From positions 7,192,001 to 7,256,000 of the forward strand of contig NZ_CP021780.1 of assembly GCF_002192415.1 (NCBI RefSeq): a stretch of 64,000 bases of DNA, in the 5' to 3' direction. Below are positions 1 through 11,244 of the stretch, one piece after another (the stretch's first letter is position 1; each line of letters opens with the position of its first letter). Origin of the DNA: Paenibacillus donghaensis (GTDB lineage: Bacteria > Bacillota > Bacilli > Paenibacillales > Paenibacillaceae). Both the position numbers and the translations under genes were made by a program. The notes under the pieces are model-generated. The model was not told the DNA's origin. It made no database searches and worked only from the letters and a program-made list of their open reading frames with translations.

Positions 1-2914
<2,914 letters not shown>

Positions 2915-2996
2915 ACATCTTAAAACGCAGATTTGTTTCGGATTCAGTTTTCAGGCATCAAGCCTGTATGGATTATATGGAAAACCGTTCTTGTTC

Positions 2997-3088
2997 GGAG
3001 AGATACCCAAGTGGCTATAAGGGGACCCTCTGCTAAGGGGTTAGACTGCGTAAGCGGTGCGAGGGTTCGAATCCCTCTCTCTCCGCCA
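2997..3088 (+). tRNA. tRNA-Ser (GCT)
   Basis: This is a class II tRNA with a long variable arm. The acceptor stem GGAGAGA pairs with TCTCTCC, the anticodon loop reads CTGCTAA (anticodon GCT), the T-loop is GGTTCGAATCC and CCA is encoded. It is the first gene of an eight-tRNA cluster that follows the 23S rRNA with no 5S between. Confidence 0.97.
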
Positions 3089-3121
3089 TTTCATATTCCA
3101 TCCATTATCCATATGTTATGT

Positions 3122-3198
3122 GGCGGCGTAGCTCAGCTGGCTAGAGCGTACGGTTCATACCCGTGAGGTCGGGGGTTCGATCCCCTCTGCCGCTACCA
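3122..3198 (+). tRNA. tRNA-Met (CAT), elongator type
   Basis: The anticodon loop TTCATAC gives CAT. The body is nearly identical to the elongator tRNA-Met of Bacillus as I remember it. The acceptor GGCGGCG pairs with TGCCGCT using G-T at the ends, so it lacks the initiator C1-A72 mismatch. CCA is encoded. Confidence 0.96.
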
Positions 3199-3207
3199 TA
3201 CATACCC

Positions 3208-3283
3208 GGAGGCTTAGCTCAGCTGGGAGAGCATCTGCCTTACAAGCAGAGGGTCGGGGGTTCGATCCCCTCAGCCTCCACCA
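3208..3283 (+). tRNA. tRNA-Val (TAC)
   Basis: A cloverleaf with acceptor GGAGGCT/AGCCTCC, anticodon loop CTTACAA (TAC), T-loop GGTTCGATCCC and encoded CCA. Confidence 0.97.
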
Positions 3284-3314
3284 TATTTACTTTTGTACAA
3301 TCTATATACATCGT

Positions 3315-3390
<76 letters not shown>

Positions 3391-3405
3391 TTATCACCAA
3401 AGTGT

Positions 3406-3483
3406 GGAACCGTGGTGTAGTTGGCCTAACATGCCTGCCTGTCACGCAGGAGATCGCGGGTTCGAATCCCGTCGGTTCCGCCA
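3406..3483 (+). tRNA. tRNA-Asp (GTC)
   Basis: A cloverleaf with acceptor GGAACCG/CGGTTCC, anticodon loop CTGTCAC (GTC), T-loop GGTTCGAATCC and encoded CCA. Confidence 0.97.
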
Positions 3484-3555
3484 CTTATAATTTCCACAAA
3501 TGGAGTGGAAGCTTGATTTTCCGCTTTATTGCTATGTAGTTTTATGAATCTTTAT

Positions 3556-3628
<73 letters not shown>

Positions 3629-3636
3629 CCTTTCCT

Positions 3637-3722
3637 GGAGGATTAGCGAAGTGGCCAAACGCATCAGACTGTAAATCTGCTCACGTAAGTGTTCGGTGGT
3701 TCGAATCCATCATCCTCCACCA
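3637..3722 (+). tRNA. tRNA-Tyr (GTA)
   Basis: A class II tRNA with a long variable arm, acceptor GGAGGAT/ATCCTCC, anticodon loop CTGTAAA (GTA) and encoded CCA. It begins only 8 bases after the tRNA-Phe discriminator, so the two are surely processed from one transcript. Confidence 0.97.
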
Positions 3723-3729
3723 GTTTTAT

Positions 3730-3802
3730 GAGCCATTAGCTCAGTTGGTAGAGCACCTGACTTTTAATCAGGGTGTCGAAGGTTCGAATCCTTCATGGCT
3801 CA
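3730..3802 (+). tRNA. tRNA-Lys (TTT), CCA not encoded
   Basis: A cloverleaf with acceptor GAGCCAT/ATGGCTC and anticodon loop CTTTTAA (TTT). Discriminator A is followed by TCC, so CCA is not encoded. It is the last tRNA before the cluster terminator. Confidence 0.96.
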
Positions 3803-3820
3803 TCCTAATAATATCATTTA

Positions 3821-3849
3821 TCCACCGTCCTTTAGGACGGTGGATTTTT
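3821..3849 (+). terminator. Terminator of the rRNA/tRNA transcript
   Basis: A perfect 10-bp stem, TCCACCGTCC and GGACGGTGGA, with a TTTA loop is followed by TTTTT. It lies 18 bases after tRNA-Lys and closes the 23S-tRNA unit. Confidence 0.93.
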
Positions 3850-3954
3850 GCGTTCATTATATTAACAAATGAAACGGTATTGAGCATTGCCGCAAATTGT
3901 TGCAAAATATGATAAAATAGGCGAAAAGAGCAAAAGTGGTGGAGTATGGTGGCA

Positions 3955-5049
3955 ATGGATAGTGAGACACTGCGTTTAAAACTGGAGCAACTAACCGGAA
4001 AGAAAACCGGAATTAAACAGCTGGGGAGACAACACTCAGCATCTCTTTTTACGGTAGAAGCGGAAGCCAAGGGTGAGCCAGTTATCGTTGAAGGGCGCCT
4101 GTGGGTTCCTTTGTATGAGAATGATGGAAGAATAACTGCGGTGTGGCTGGAGTTAGACGGATTATCGGCGATAGAGATGCGATTGGCCAATTATGCTGCT
4201 GTCAACTTCGCTGTTGCCCTCAAGGCGGCAGGGCTGCGAGAGGAAGGGGAAGTTGAAGCCCGTCAGCTCAGCGGCTGGCTGAACTCTCAGCTGGAGCAAG
4301 AGAAGGATGATTCGGAAATACCCGATGATATGGCCTTAAAAGGACGGCTCTTCGGTAATATGGTACCTTTCCTGCTGGTTAGCGAGAATATGCACAGTCC
4401 ACAGATATCCTACCGTTCATTAATGAAGCTGCTGCGCAGTTATTTCGAGAACGAAATTCTGCTGATTCCGCTGCAGGAGAAGGAATGGCTAATTCTGGCC
4501 CGCAAGGATCTGCTCACAGGTGGGGATGATAAGGAATATGAGGAAGAGAGTGAGGATGAACTGCTCTCCCAGACCTGTATGGGGCTGCATGAGCTGATTG
4601 CCAGTGAATGGGTTGGCGTATTTCATCTGGCGGTAGCTCCTCCGGTGGTGCCGGTTAAAGGTCTAACCGGATCAGTGGCTTTACTGCGCGAGACAATTAT
4701 CCTTGGACGTATCTTCCAGGTAGGTTCCTATATTCATTTGCCTTGGGAGCTGCATCTGGAGCGTTTGGTGAACAGTATACCCGACGCGCGCCGCCGGCAG
4801 CTGCTGGCACAGATAGGAGATTACACCGCAGTGCTGGCAGATAAAGAAATGCTGCTGACACTGGAAACCTTTTTTCAGATGGACTGTAATGTGAGTGAAA
4901 CTGCAAAGAAATTATACATTCACCGCAACACGCTGCTCTACCGTCTGGACAAAATTAAACAGGAAACCGGAGCCGATGTCCGCAGCTTTGGAGACGCTGC
5001 CATTGTTAAGCTGACCATGCTATTGTATAAAGTAACGAAAAGAAAATAG
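3955..5049 (+). CDS. PucR/CdaR-type transcriptional regulator
   Basis: A 364-residue cytoplasmic protein. The last 60 or so residues carry the helix-turn-helix typical of the PucR C-terminal domain (CNVSETAKKLYIHRNTLLYR), a family of activators of purine or sugar-diacid use. The N-terminal part matches no ligand domain I can name. The start at 3955 gives about 10 bases between GGTGGAG and ATG. An in-frame ATG at 3946 sits almost on the Shine-Dalgarno and is less likely. It stands alone, just upstream of an MsmX-like ATPase on the same strand, and may regulate it or a distant sugar operon. Family assignment is firm; the target is unknown. Confidence 0.85.
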   Translation: MDSETLRLKLEQLTGKKTGIKQLGRQHSASLFTVEAEAKGEPVIVEGRLWVPLYENDGRITAVWLELDGLSAIEMRLANYAAVNFAVALKAAGLREEGEVEARQLSGWLNSQLEQEKDDSEIPDDMALKGRLFGNMVPFLLVSENMHSPQISYRSLMKLLRSYFENEILLIPLQEKEWLILARKDLLTGGDDKEYEEESEDELLSQTCMGLHELIASEWVGVFHLAVAPPVVPVKGLTGSVALLRETIILGRIFQVGSYIHLPWELHLERLVNSIPDARRRQLLAQIGDYTAVLADKEMLLTLETFFQMDCNVSETAKKLYIHRNTLLYRLDKIKQETGADVRSFGDAAIVKLTMLLYKVTKRK

Positions 5050-5157
5050 GTTTTTTGTGAACGTTACAAATAGCCATTATCCCAGGAGTGGGGTAAGATA
5101 AGTGTACAAGAGAAATGAATTGTTTTATCTAAATAATTGACTCGAGGGGGAAATACA

Positions 5158-6279
5158 ATGGCAGGCGTACGTTTAGAGCATATTTTCAAAAAATACCCGG
5201 GTGCTGATAAAGCGACAGTAATCGATATCAATCTTGACATAAAAGATAAGGAATTTCTGGTTCTGGTAGGACCGTCCGGTTGTGGTAAATCCACAACACT
5301 GCGGATGATCGCAGGTCTGGAAGAAATCTCCGAAGGCAAGATGTACATTGGCGACCGCGTTGTTAATGACGTAGCTCCTAAAGACCGCGACATCGCGATG
5401 GTATTCCAATCCTACGCCTTGTATCCACATATGAGTGTGTATCAGAACATGGCGTTCGGTTTGAAACTGCGTAAAGTGAAGAAAGAAGAAATCGACAAGA
5501 AGGTTCGTGACGCTGCCAAGGTTCTCGATATTGAGCATTTGCTTGAGCGTAAACCTAAAGCCCTGTCTGGTGGTCAACGCCAACGTGTTGCCTTGGGCCG
5601 TGCGATTGTCCGTGACCCACAGGTCTTCCTGATGGATGAGCCTCTCTCCAACTTGGATGCTAAACTTCGTGGTCAGATGCGTGCCGAAATCACCAAATTG
5701 GTGAAACGTCTCGAAACCACATGTATCTACGTAACGCATGACCAGACCGAAGCTATGACGATGGGTGACCGTATCGTAGTTATGTATGATGGTATCATTC
5801 AACAGGCTGCATCGCCTGAAGAATTGTACAACGAACCAACCAACTTGTTCGTTGCCGGATTCATTGGTTCCCCTACAATGAACTTTATCACTGGTAAATT
5901 GTCCGAAGTTGGCGGTGCTATCCGTTTCCGCGCTGACAACCTGGATGTTGAAGTGCCAGGCGGCAAAGCACAGATCATCCGCAACAAAGGTTACATCGGC
6001 AAAGAAGTTATTATGGGTGTTCGTCCGGAAGATATCCATGAAGAGCCAGTATTCCTGGAAGCTTCACCAAACACCATCTTCACTTCCCTGGTTGATGTTA
6101 CAGAGAACTTGGGTCATGAAATGCTGATCTACCTGAGTGGTCTTGGTGCTGGTACTGTGGTTGCCCGTGTTGACGGACGTTCCACTACCCGTGAAGGCAG
6201 CAAGCCTAAGCTGGCTATCGACATGAACAAAGTTCACTTCTTTGATAAAGAGTCCGAACTTAACATTTTGCTGGGATAA
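5158..6279 (+). CDS. msmX: Sugar ABC transporter ATP-binding protein (MsmX/UgpC family)
   Basis: A 373-residue ATPase that powers carbohydrate importers on the cytoplasmic face of the membrane. Walker A GPSGCGKST is at about residues 38-46, the signature LSGGQRQR is in mid-domain, Walker B is FLMDEP, and a C-terminal TOBE/MOP-type regulatory domain follows (TGKLSEVGGAIRF onward). No permease or binding protein is adjacent, which fits the family's role as a shared ATPase for several sugar importers. The ATG at 5158 follows GAGGGGG by 7 bases; an in-frame TTG at 5137 lies upstream of this Shine-Dalgarno and is rejected. Codon use is biased toward preferred codons, suggesting high expression. 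Its exact sugar partners cannot be read from sequence. Confidence 0.93.
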   Translation: MAGVRLEHIFKKYPGADKATVIDINLDIKDKEFLVLVGPSGCGKSTTLRMIAGLEEISEGKMYIGDRVVNDVAPKDRDIAMVFQSYALYPHMSVYQNMAFGLKLRKVKKEEIDKKVRDAAKVLDIEHLLERKPKALSGGQRQRVALGRAIVRDPQVFLMDEPLSNLDAKLRGQMRAEITKLVKRLETTCIYVTHDQTEAMTMGDRIVVMYDGIIQQAASPEELYNEPTNLFVAGFIGSPTMNFITGKLSEVGGAIRFRADNLDVEVPGGKAQIIRNKGYIGKEVIMGVRPEDIHEEPVFLEASPNTIFTSLVDVTENLGHEMLIYLSGLGAGTVVARVDGRSTTREGSKPKLAIDMNKVHFFDKESELNILLG

Positions 6280-6297
6280 GATCGCTTGTCCATCTGC

Positions 6298-6403
6298 CAA
6301 GTAGAAACGGCTTCGCTGTCCTCTGAAAGAGGGGGCATCCGTTTCTGCGAGAAATAGAAGGATAAAGCATCAGATGAAACTTATACTTTCTTATATTTTC
6401 ATA
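6298..6403 (+). repeat. Dispersed intergenic repeat R, copy 1
   Basis: One of five related segments in the window. It contains GAAACGGCTTCG, CCTCTGAAAGAGG and CATCCGTTTCTGCGAG, which can fold because GAAACGG pairs with CCGTTTC, then AAATAGAAGGATAAAG and a tail GAAACTTATACTTTCTTATA. It lies between msmX and the terminator at 6407. The most similar copy is at 55258. Confidence 0.75.
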
Positions 6404-6406
6404 AAG

Positions 6407-6433
6407 AAGCCACCCGAAAGGGTGGCTTTATTG
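6407..6433 (+). terminator. Terminator after msmX
   Basis: A 9-bp stem, AAGCCACCC and GGGTGGCTT, with a GAAA loop is followed by TATTGTTT. It ends the msmX transcript. Confidence 0.9.
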
Positions 6434-6467
6434 TTTATACAGAAGCCTTCAGCAACAGGCATTAAGA

Positions 6468-6496
6468 TTGCATTCATAGGCGTTATCCATTAAGAT
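6468..6496 (+). promoter_or_regulatory. Candidate sigma-A promoter for hprK operon
   Basis: A -35 TTGCAT (6468-6473) and a -10 TAAGAT (6491-6496) are separated by 17 bases. They lie about 95 bases before hprK, and nothing else in this gap explains transcription of hprK-lgt-ppaX. Confidence 0.5.
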
Positions 6497-6590
6497 AGCA
6501 GAAGAATTACCTTCGGATGAATGGACAGGTTGTTGGGCCGAACACAGGAAGCGGATACCCACCGCAGGTTGACGAAAGGAAGAACAATAT

Positions 6591-7529
6591 ATGGCTAAGA
6601 AAGTAAAAGTATCGGAATTGGTACAGCATTTTCAATTGGAAGTGATTTCTGGACAAGAAGGCTTGAAGCGGCCGATTACGGTCGACGATTTGAATCGTCC
6701 GGGTCTGGAAATGGCCGGATATTTCGAATATTATCCGGAAGAACGGGTACAGCTGCTTGGCAAGACGGAGCTTGCTTTCTTCTCCATGCTGCCGGAAGAA
6801 GAGCGTGTTAGCCGGGTACGCGGGATTTGCAATGACAACACGCCTTGTATCGTCATTACACGCGGACTGGATGTGCCGCAGGAATTCATCGACATTAGCA
6901 ACGAGAAGGGACTACCGGTGCTGCGCAGCGCAATGGCTACTACTATTTTCTCCAGCCGACTGACCAGCTTCCTCGAAGGCAAGCTTGCTCCTACAGCAAC
7001 GATCCACGGCGTTCTCTGTGATGTATATGGTGTGGGCATGCTGATTACCGGCAGCAGCGGTATCGGCAAGAGTGAAACGGCGCTGGAGCTTGTCAAACGC
7101 GGTCACCGTCTGATTGCCGATGATGCGGTTGAAATTCGCCAAACATCCGACAACCAGCTTCATGGTACTGCGCCGGAACTGATCCGCCACCTGCTGGAGA
7201 TTCGCGGAGTAGGCATCATTAATGTAATGACCCTGTTCGGTGCCGGAGCGATCCGTAATCACAAGCGGATTACACTGGTGGTAAGACTGGAGGCCTGGCA
7301 GCAAGACAAGCAATATGATCGTCTGGGGCTGGATGAAGAGACCACGCGGATTATTGATACGGATGTTCCGTTGGTGACAATACCAGTACGTCCGGGACGC
7401 AACCTTGCGGTTATTATTGAAGTGGCTGGGATGAACTACCGTCTGAAGCAAATGGGCTTCAATGCTGCGCTGCAGTTTACCAATAAACTAACTGCCACCA
7501 TATCCGAAGACATGGATGATATGGACTAG
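6591..7529 (+). CDS. hprK: HPr kinase/phosphorylase
   Basis: A 312-residue bifunctional enzyme that phosphorylates Ser46 of HPr and Crh with ATP or pyrophosphate and removes the phosphate again, setting CcpA-dependent catabolite control. The P-loop GSSGIGKS lies in mid-protein, as in the family, preceded by the conserved HGVL segment. The signature region [15 protein letters not shown] follows. Length is normal. The start at 6591 follows GAAAGGAAG. It begins the operon hprK-lgt-ppaX-yvoF, in Bacillus order, with lgt 12 bases downstream. A Ser46-bearing substrate is encoded in this window at 43081. Confidence 0.97.
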   Translation: MAKKVKVSELVQHFQLEVISGQEGLKRPITVDDLNRPGLEMAGYFEYYPEERVQLLGKTELAFFSMLPEEERVSRVRGICNDNTPCIVITRGLDVPQEFIDISNEKGLPVLRSAMATTIFSSRLTSFLEGKLAPTATIHGVLCDVYGVGMLITGSSGIGKSETALELVKRGHRLIADDAVEIRQTSDNQLHGTAPELIRHLLEIRGVGIINVMTLFGAGAIRNHKRITLVVRLEAWQQDKQYDRLGLDEETTRIIDTDVPLVTIPVRPGRNLAVIIEVAGMNYRLKQMGFNAALQFTNKLTATISEDMDDMD

Positions 7530-7541
7530 GAGGCCGAGACA

Positions 7542-8561
7542 ATGTTCCCTTTAGCAATAGATCCAATTGTGTTCTCTATCGGTTCACTGCCGGTACACTG
7601 GTACGGTTTAATTTTGGGGCTTGGCGCACTGGCAGGTCTGTATCTTGCCATCCGTGAAGGCAAACGTTACGGCATCCCCCAGGAATTTTTTATGGACATG
7701 CTGCTTCTTGGTGTGCCTTCTGCAATTATCGGGGCACGCATATATTTCGTTGCGTTCAAGTGGGAAGATTACAAAGACAACTTCATGGATGTCTTCAAGA
7801 TTTGGAATGGCGGGATTGCCATCTATGGTGCCTTAATCGGAGCCATCATCTGCGCGATTATTTATTTCCGCTATAAAGGTTATCCGTTCTGGCGGTTGGT
7901 TGACATCTGTGCACCAGGGCTGCTTGCAGGCCAAATGATCGGACGTTGGGGCAACTTTGTCAACCAGGAAGCTTACGGCGGAGTAGTGGAGGAATCCTTT
8001 TTGCGGGATAAGTTTCACTTGCCGGACTTTATCGTTAATCAAATGTACATAGATGGTGCTTTCCATCATCCTACCTTCTTATATGAATCGTTATGGAGTC
8101 TGCTTGGCATCGCGCTGCTGATGGTTCTCCGTCGTCAGAAATTCGTGCGTGCAGGCGAAATCTTCCTCTCTTATTTCATCTGGTATTCTATCGGACGTTT
8201 CTTTATTGAAGCGATGCGTACAGACAGCCTTGCTTTTAACGGCAGCAGCGGTTTGGCCTCGTTCATGAATGGCCTGTGGAGTCCAATGACCTGGTTCGGT
8301 TTCGAGCAAGGGTATCTTGATCCTGCCTACGGCAATGTTCGCAGCTCGCAGCTGCTCGCCCTGCTGATTATTCTGGTGGCTATTGTACTGATTGTAATCC
8401 GGCGGGTAACTGGAAGATCAAGTGCGCATTATTCTGATCCTATCGTAAGTACCAAGCAGCTTGCCACAGATACAATTGTGCCTGATCAGGACGTCAATAC
8501 AACTCAGAGTTCATCTCAGCCGCAATCCAGGATGCCGGTGGATCGAGATAAGAAGGAGTAA
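7542..8561 (+). CDS. lgt: Prolipoprotein diacylglyceryl transferase
   Basis: A 339-residue multi-pass membrane enzyme that moves diacylglycerol from phosphatidylglycerol to the lipobox cysteine of prolipoproteins. The Lgt signature IGRWGNFVNQEAYG is present, with HWYGL near the N-terminus and YESLW in the second half. It is longer than many Lgt proteins because of a hydrophilic C-terminal tail of about 55 residues (TGRSSAHYSDP onward). A strong TAGGAGG lies before the ATG. It is co-transcribed with hprK and ppaX. Confidence 0.97.
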   Translation: MFPLAIDPIVFSIGSLPVHWYGLILGLGALAGLYLAIREGKRYGIPQEFFMDMLLLGVPSAIIGARIYFVAFKWEDYKDNFMDVFKIWNGGIAIYGALIGAIICAIIYFRYKGYPFWRLVDICAPGLLAGQMIGRWGNFVNQEAYGGVVEESFLRDKFHLPDFIVNQMYIDGAFHHPTFLYESLWSLLGIALLMVLRRQKFVRAGEIFLSYFIWYSIGRFFIEAMRTDSLAFNGSSGLASFMNGLWSPMTWFGFEQGYLDPAYGNVRSSQLLALLIILVAIVLIVIRRVTGRSSAHYSDPIVSTKQLATDTIVPDQDVNTTQSSSQPQSRMPVDRDKKE

Positions 8562-8567
8562 GAAATC

Positions 8568-9221
8568 ATGATGGAATGCGTTCTGTTTGACCTGGACGGT
8601 ACAATTGTGAATACGAATGAATTGATTATCAGTTCATTTATGCATGCACTGGAGCACAACAACCTGGCCCCGTTAAGCCGGGAACAGATGATTCCCCATA
8701 TGGGAACCACGCTCCAGCAGCAGATGAGAGCATTCAGTGGGCTTGAGGACGTCAGCATTCTGGAGAAATCCTACCGCGCCTACAATTATGAGCATCATGA
8801 TGAGCTGATCCGCGCTTTTCCCCAGGTGAATGAAACGATGGAGGAACTTGTACGCCTCGGCTGCAAGCTGGGTATTGTCACCACCAAGATTCGTCCCACT
8901 ACCCTTAAGGCGCTGGAGATGTTCGATCTGCTCAAATATATGGATACCATCGTAACGGTAGAGGATGTAGCTGAACCCAAGCCGCATCCTGAGCCGGTAC
9001 TGACAGCTGTTCGCAATCTGGGGGTTGATCCGCGTTCTACGCTGATGGTGGGTGACAGTCCGGTCGATATCCAGTCCGCCAAGACGGCGGGTGTTCGGGT
9101 GGCTGGAGTAGCCTGGTCACTTAAAGGGGAAAAGACGCTCAGCACCTACGAGCCTGACTACATCATTCATGAAATGCAGGAGATTATCCAAATTGTAGAG
9201 CAGGGGACGAATAACTATTGA
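8568..9221 (+). CDS. ppaX: Pyrophosphatase PpaX (HAD family)
   Basis: A 217-residue HAD-superfamily hydrolase. Motif I is DLDGTIVNT at the N-terminus, motif III lies around KPHPEP, and motif IV is VGDSPVDI. In Bacillus, PpaX removes the pyrophosphate made when HprK dephosphorylates Ser-P-HPr, and the position behind hprK and lgt supports that role. Two adjacent ATG codons (8568, 8571) are possible; 8568 is 9 bases from AAGGAG. The stop codon overlaps the next gene's TTG start by 4 bases. Confidence 0.93.
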   Translation: MMECVLFDLDGTIVNTNELIISSFMHALEHNNLAPLSREQMIPHMGTTLQQQMRAFSGLEDVSILEKSYRAYNYEHHDELIRAFPQVNETMEELVRLGCKLGIVTTKIRPTTLKALEMFDLLKYMDTIVTVEDVAEPKPHPEPVLTAVRNLGVDPRSTLMVGDSPVDIQSAKTAGVRVAGVAWSLKGEKTLSTYEPDYIIHEMQEIIQIVEQGTNNY

Positions 9222-9727
9222 GAAAAGTAACCCGCTACCCTGTAGAAGGGCATAACTCTTTATGGTATATCTACCGTACTGTCAGTCCGTGGAAGGGCGT
9301 TCGCAATTTTATTTTTATCCAGATCGCCAGATATTGCCCCATCCTTTCCCTGAAGAATTGGATTTATCGTAATGTGCTGGGGATGAAGGTGGGTAAACAT
9401 ACGGCATTTGGGCTGATGGCGATGGTCGATGTGTTTTTTCCGGAAAAGATTACCGTAGGCGAGAATTCCATTATCGGCTATAATACTACAATCCTGGCCC
9501 ATGAGTATCTGATTCATGAATATCGGCTGGGCGAAGTGGTTATTGGTGAGAATGTGCTTGTCGGGGCCAATACGACTATATTGCCGGGTGTGACTATCGG
9601 CGACCGGGCAGTAATTGCCGCCGGCTCTGTGGTGCACAAGGACGTAGCTGCGGATACCTTTGTAGGGGGCAACCCCTTGCGGGAGCTGCGCTCCTCTAAG
9701 CTTGAAGATCCACTGGATCCCATCTGA
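9218..9727 (+). CDS. yvoF: Hexapeptide-repeat acyltransferase (YvoF-like)
   Basis: A 169-residue protein with left-handed beta-helix (hexapeptide) repeats (VGENSIIG, IGENVLVGANTTILPGVTIG, DRAVIAAGSVV), the fold of the maltose/galactoside O-acetyltransferase class. It starts with TTG, with AGGGG about 10 bases upstream, and overlaps ppaX by 4 bases, indicating translational coupling. Gene order matches ppaX-yvoF in Bacillus. Substrate is unknown; two membrane acyltransferases follow, so an O-acetylation function on a surface glycan is possible. Confidence 0.85.
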   Translation: MRKVTRYPVEGHNSLWYIYRTVSPWKGVRNFIFIQIARYCPILSLKNWIYRNVLGMKVGKHTAFGLMAMVDVFFPEKITVGENSIIGYNTTILAHEYLIHEYRLGEVVIGENVLVGANTTILPGVTIGDRAVIAAGSVVHKDVAADTFVGGNPLRELRSSKLEDPLDPI

Positions 9728-9932
9728 ACGATTGAAGTATACCTGTCTCATGGAAAGTAACAATGAGCGGGTATTTGGTCTTTTAATAGACAATAGCGGG
9801 GCCAATATAGGGTTCTACTCCAAATATCAGAATCACACTCATCGGGTAAGGCATACAGATGATATTTTCAGTGTAACTTTCCGCTTAATGTCTCTATGAA
9901 TTAGCCATCATAGCAGAAAAGAGGAAATCTAA

Positions 9933-11162
9933 GTGAGTACCTTGAAACAAGAAAGACTGCCGCAGCTGGATATATTCCGGGCGATTGCCATCTTGGGGGT
10001 TATCCATGTCCACTCCTCATCTTTTGCAGCAGCCGAACAGGGCCTGAACTCGCCCTATTATTATTGGCTTAACTGGATTAATATTTTCTTTAAGTTTGGA
10101 ACACCATCGTTTATTTTTCTAAGCAGCTTCGTGCTCTTCTATAATTACTACGGGCGTCCTGTGACACGCAGCCTGATCGGCAACTTCTACCGCCGGCGCA
10201 TGACCTACATTCTGCTGCCTTACCTGCTGGCCTCTATGGGCTATTATGGGCTGAAGCTGTACGTGAACGGAGAATTTGCCTCGGAGTCGGCTATAGACAA
10301 TTTGCTGAGTTTCCTGCGTGCCTTGTTTACAGGCTCTGCTTATGCGCATTTATATTTTGTGTTTATCAGTATTCAGTTTTATATATTTTTTCCGCTTATT
10401 CTGAAGCTGCTGCAGAGCTCCCGGATTTGGGTGCGTCTGGCGATACCGCTTGGTTTTGGCCTGCAATGGGGTTTCATCTTCTTGAATAAATACCAGCTTC
10501 ATATTATTGAGAAAGGCAGCTTGGCTATCTCCTATCTCGCCTATTATATGATGGGCGCATTTGTTGCGATTCATTTCGATAAAGTGAAGCAGTGGCTGAC
10601 AACGCCTTGGGGCCAAATGAGCTCATTGTACAAAAAGCTCACAGTGCTGCTGCTGAGCTGCTGGCTGGTTGCGGCCTTTACACATGTGCAGCTATGGTAC
10701 AATGGCCGTCATGATGGAATCTGGGTTAATTCACTGTGGTATGAGCTGTTATGGAATCTGCATACGATGCTCTCGGCGCTGTCGCTGATGTACTTCGCAT
10801 TCCTGATCTACCGCAGTGCTCCGCGTGCTGTCGTGGCCTGGTTGACGCGTCTGGGTGAGCTATCGTTCGCTGTTTATCTGATTCATCCATTGGTGCTCTT
10901 GATCTACCGCCGGTTCCGTTATCATATTCCGCTTGAATCGTTCACTTATGTTATGTTTGTCTATGGAGGGCTAGTGGCTGCGCTCACGATCAGTTGGCTG
11001 CTGACTCAATTTGTGTTCCGCCGGTTCCGGTTATCCTGGGTGATATTTGGCAGCGTGCCACGTTCACTCAGCCCTGCTTCCAGAGGTACAAAGGGCACTG
11101 AATCAAACGGAGCCGTTAACAGCCCGGCCAATCAGCGTAAACAAGAGAATAGGGGCATGTAA
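9933..11162 (+). CDS. Acyltransferase 3 family membrane protein (first of a tandem pair)
   Basis: A 409-residue integral membrane protein of the acyltransferase 3 (OafA/WecH) family. The N-terminal catalytic segment is LPQLDIFRAIAILGVIHVHS, which carries the family's arginine and histidine. About ten hydrophobic segments follow, then a hydrophilic tail of about 40 residues. Members move acetyl or other acyl groups onto cell-surface sugars. It starts with GTG, preceded by AGAGGAA. It is clearly paralogous to the next gene (QLDIYRALAIFAVLAIH), so the pair arose by duplication. The glycan substrate cannot be inferred. Confidence 0.88.
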   Translation: MSTLKQERLPQLDIFRAIAILGVIHVHSSSFAAAEQGLNSPYYYWLNWINIFFKFGTPSFIFLSSFVLFYNYYGRPVTRSLIGNFYRRRMTYILLPYLLASMGYYGLKLYVNGEFASESAIDNLLSFLRALFTGSAYAHLYFVFISIQFYIFFPLILKLLQSSRIWVRLAIPLGFGLQWGFIFLNKYQLHIIEKGSLAISYLAYYMMGAFVAIHFDKVKQWLTTPWGQMSSLYKKLTVLLLSCWLVAAFTHVQLWYNGRHDGIWVNSLWYELLWNLHTMLSALSLMYFAFLIYRSAPRAVVAWLTRLGELSFAVYLIHPLVLLIYRRFRYHIPLESFTYVMFVYGGLVAALTISWLLTQFVFRRFRLSWVIFGSVPRSLSPASRGTKGTESNGAVNSPANQRKQENRGM

Positions 11163-11244
11163 GGCTGCAGAAGAGTCTCATGTCTAATAAGTAGAGGTAA
11201 TTGCTCCAGGTATTCTGGGAAGCGGAAGTAACAGGAGGAAGTTT

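Noticed and set aside
3887..3918. Promoter for the PucR-type gene
   Set aside because: Several TTG and TATGAT/TAAAAT elements exist, but no pair has spacing close to 17 bases.
5055..5070. cre-like palindrome TTGTGAACGTTACAA before msmX
   Set aside because: It has three mismatches to the cre consensus and imperfect symmetry, too weak to call.
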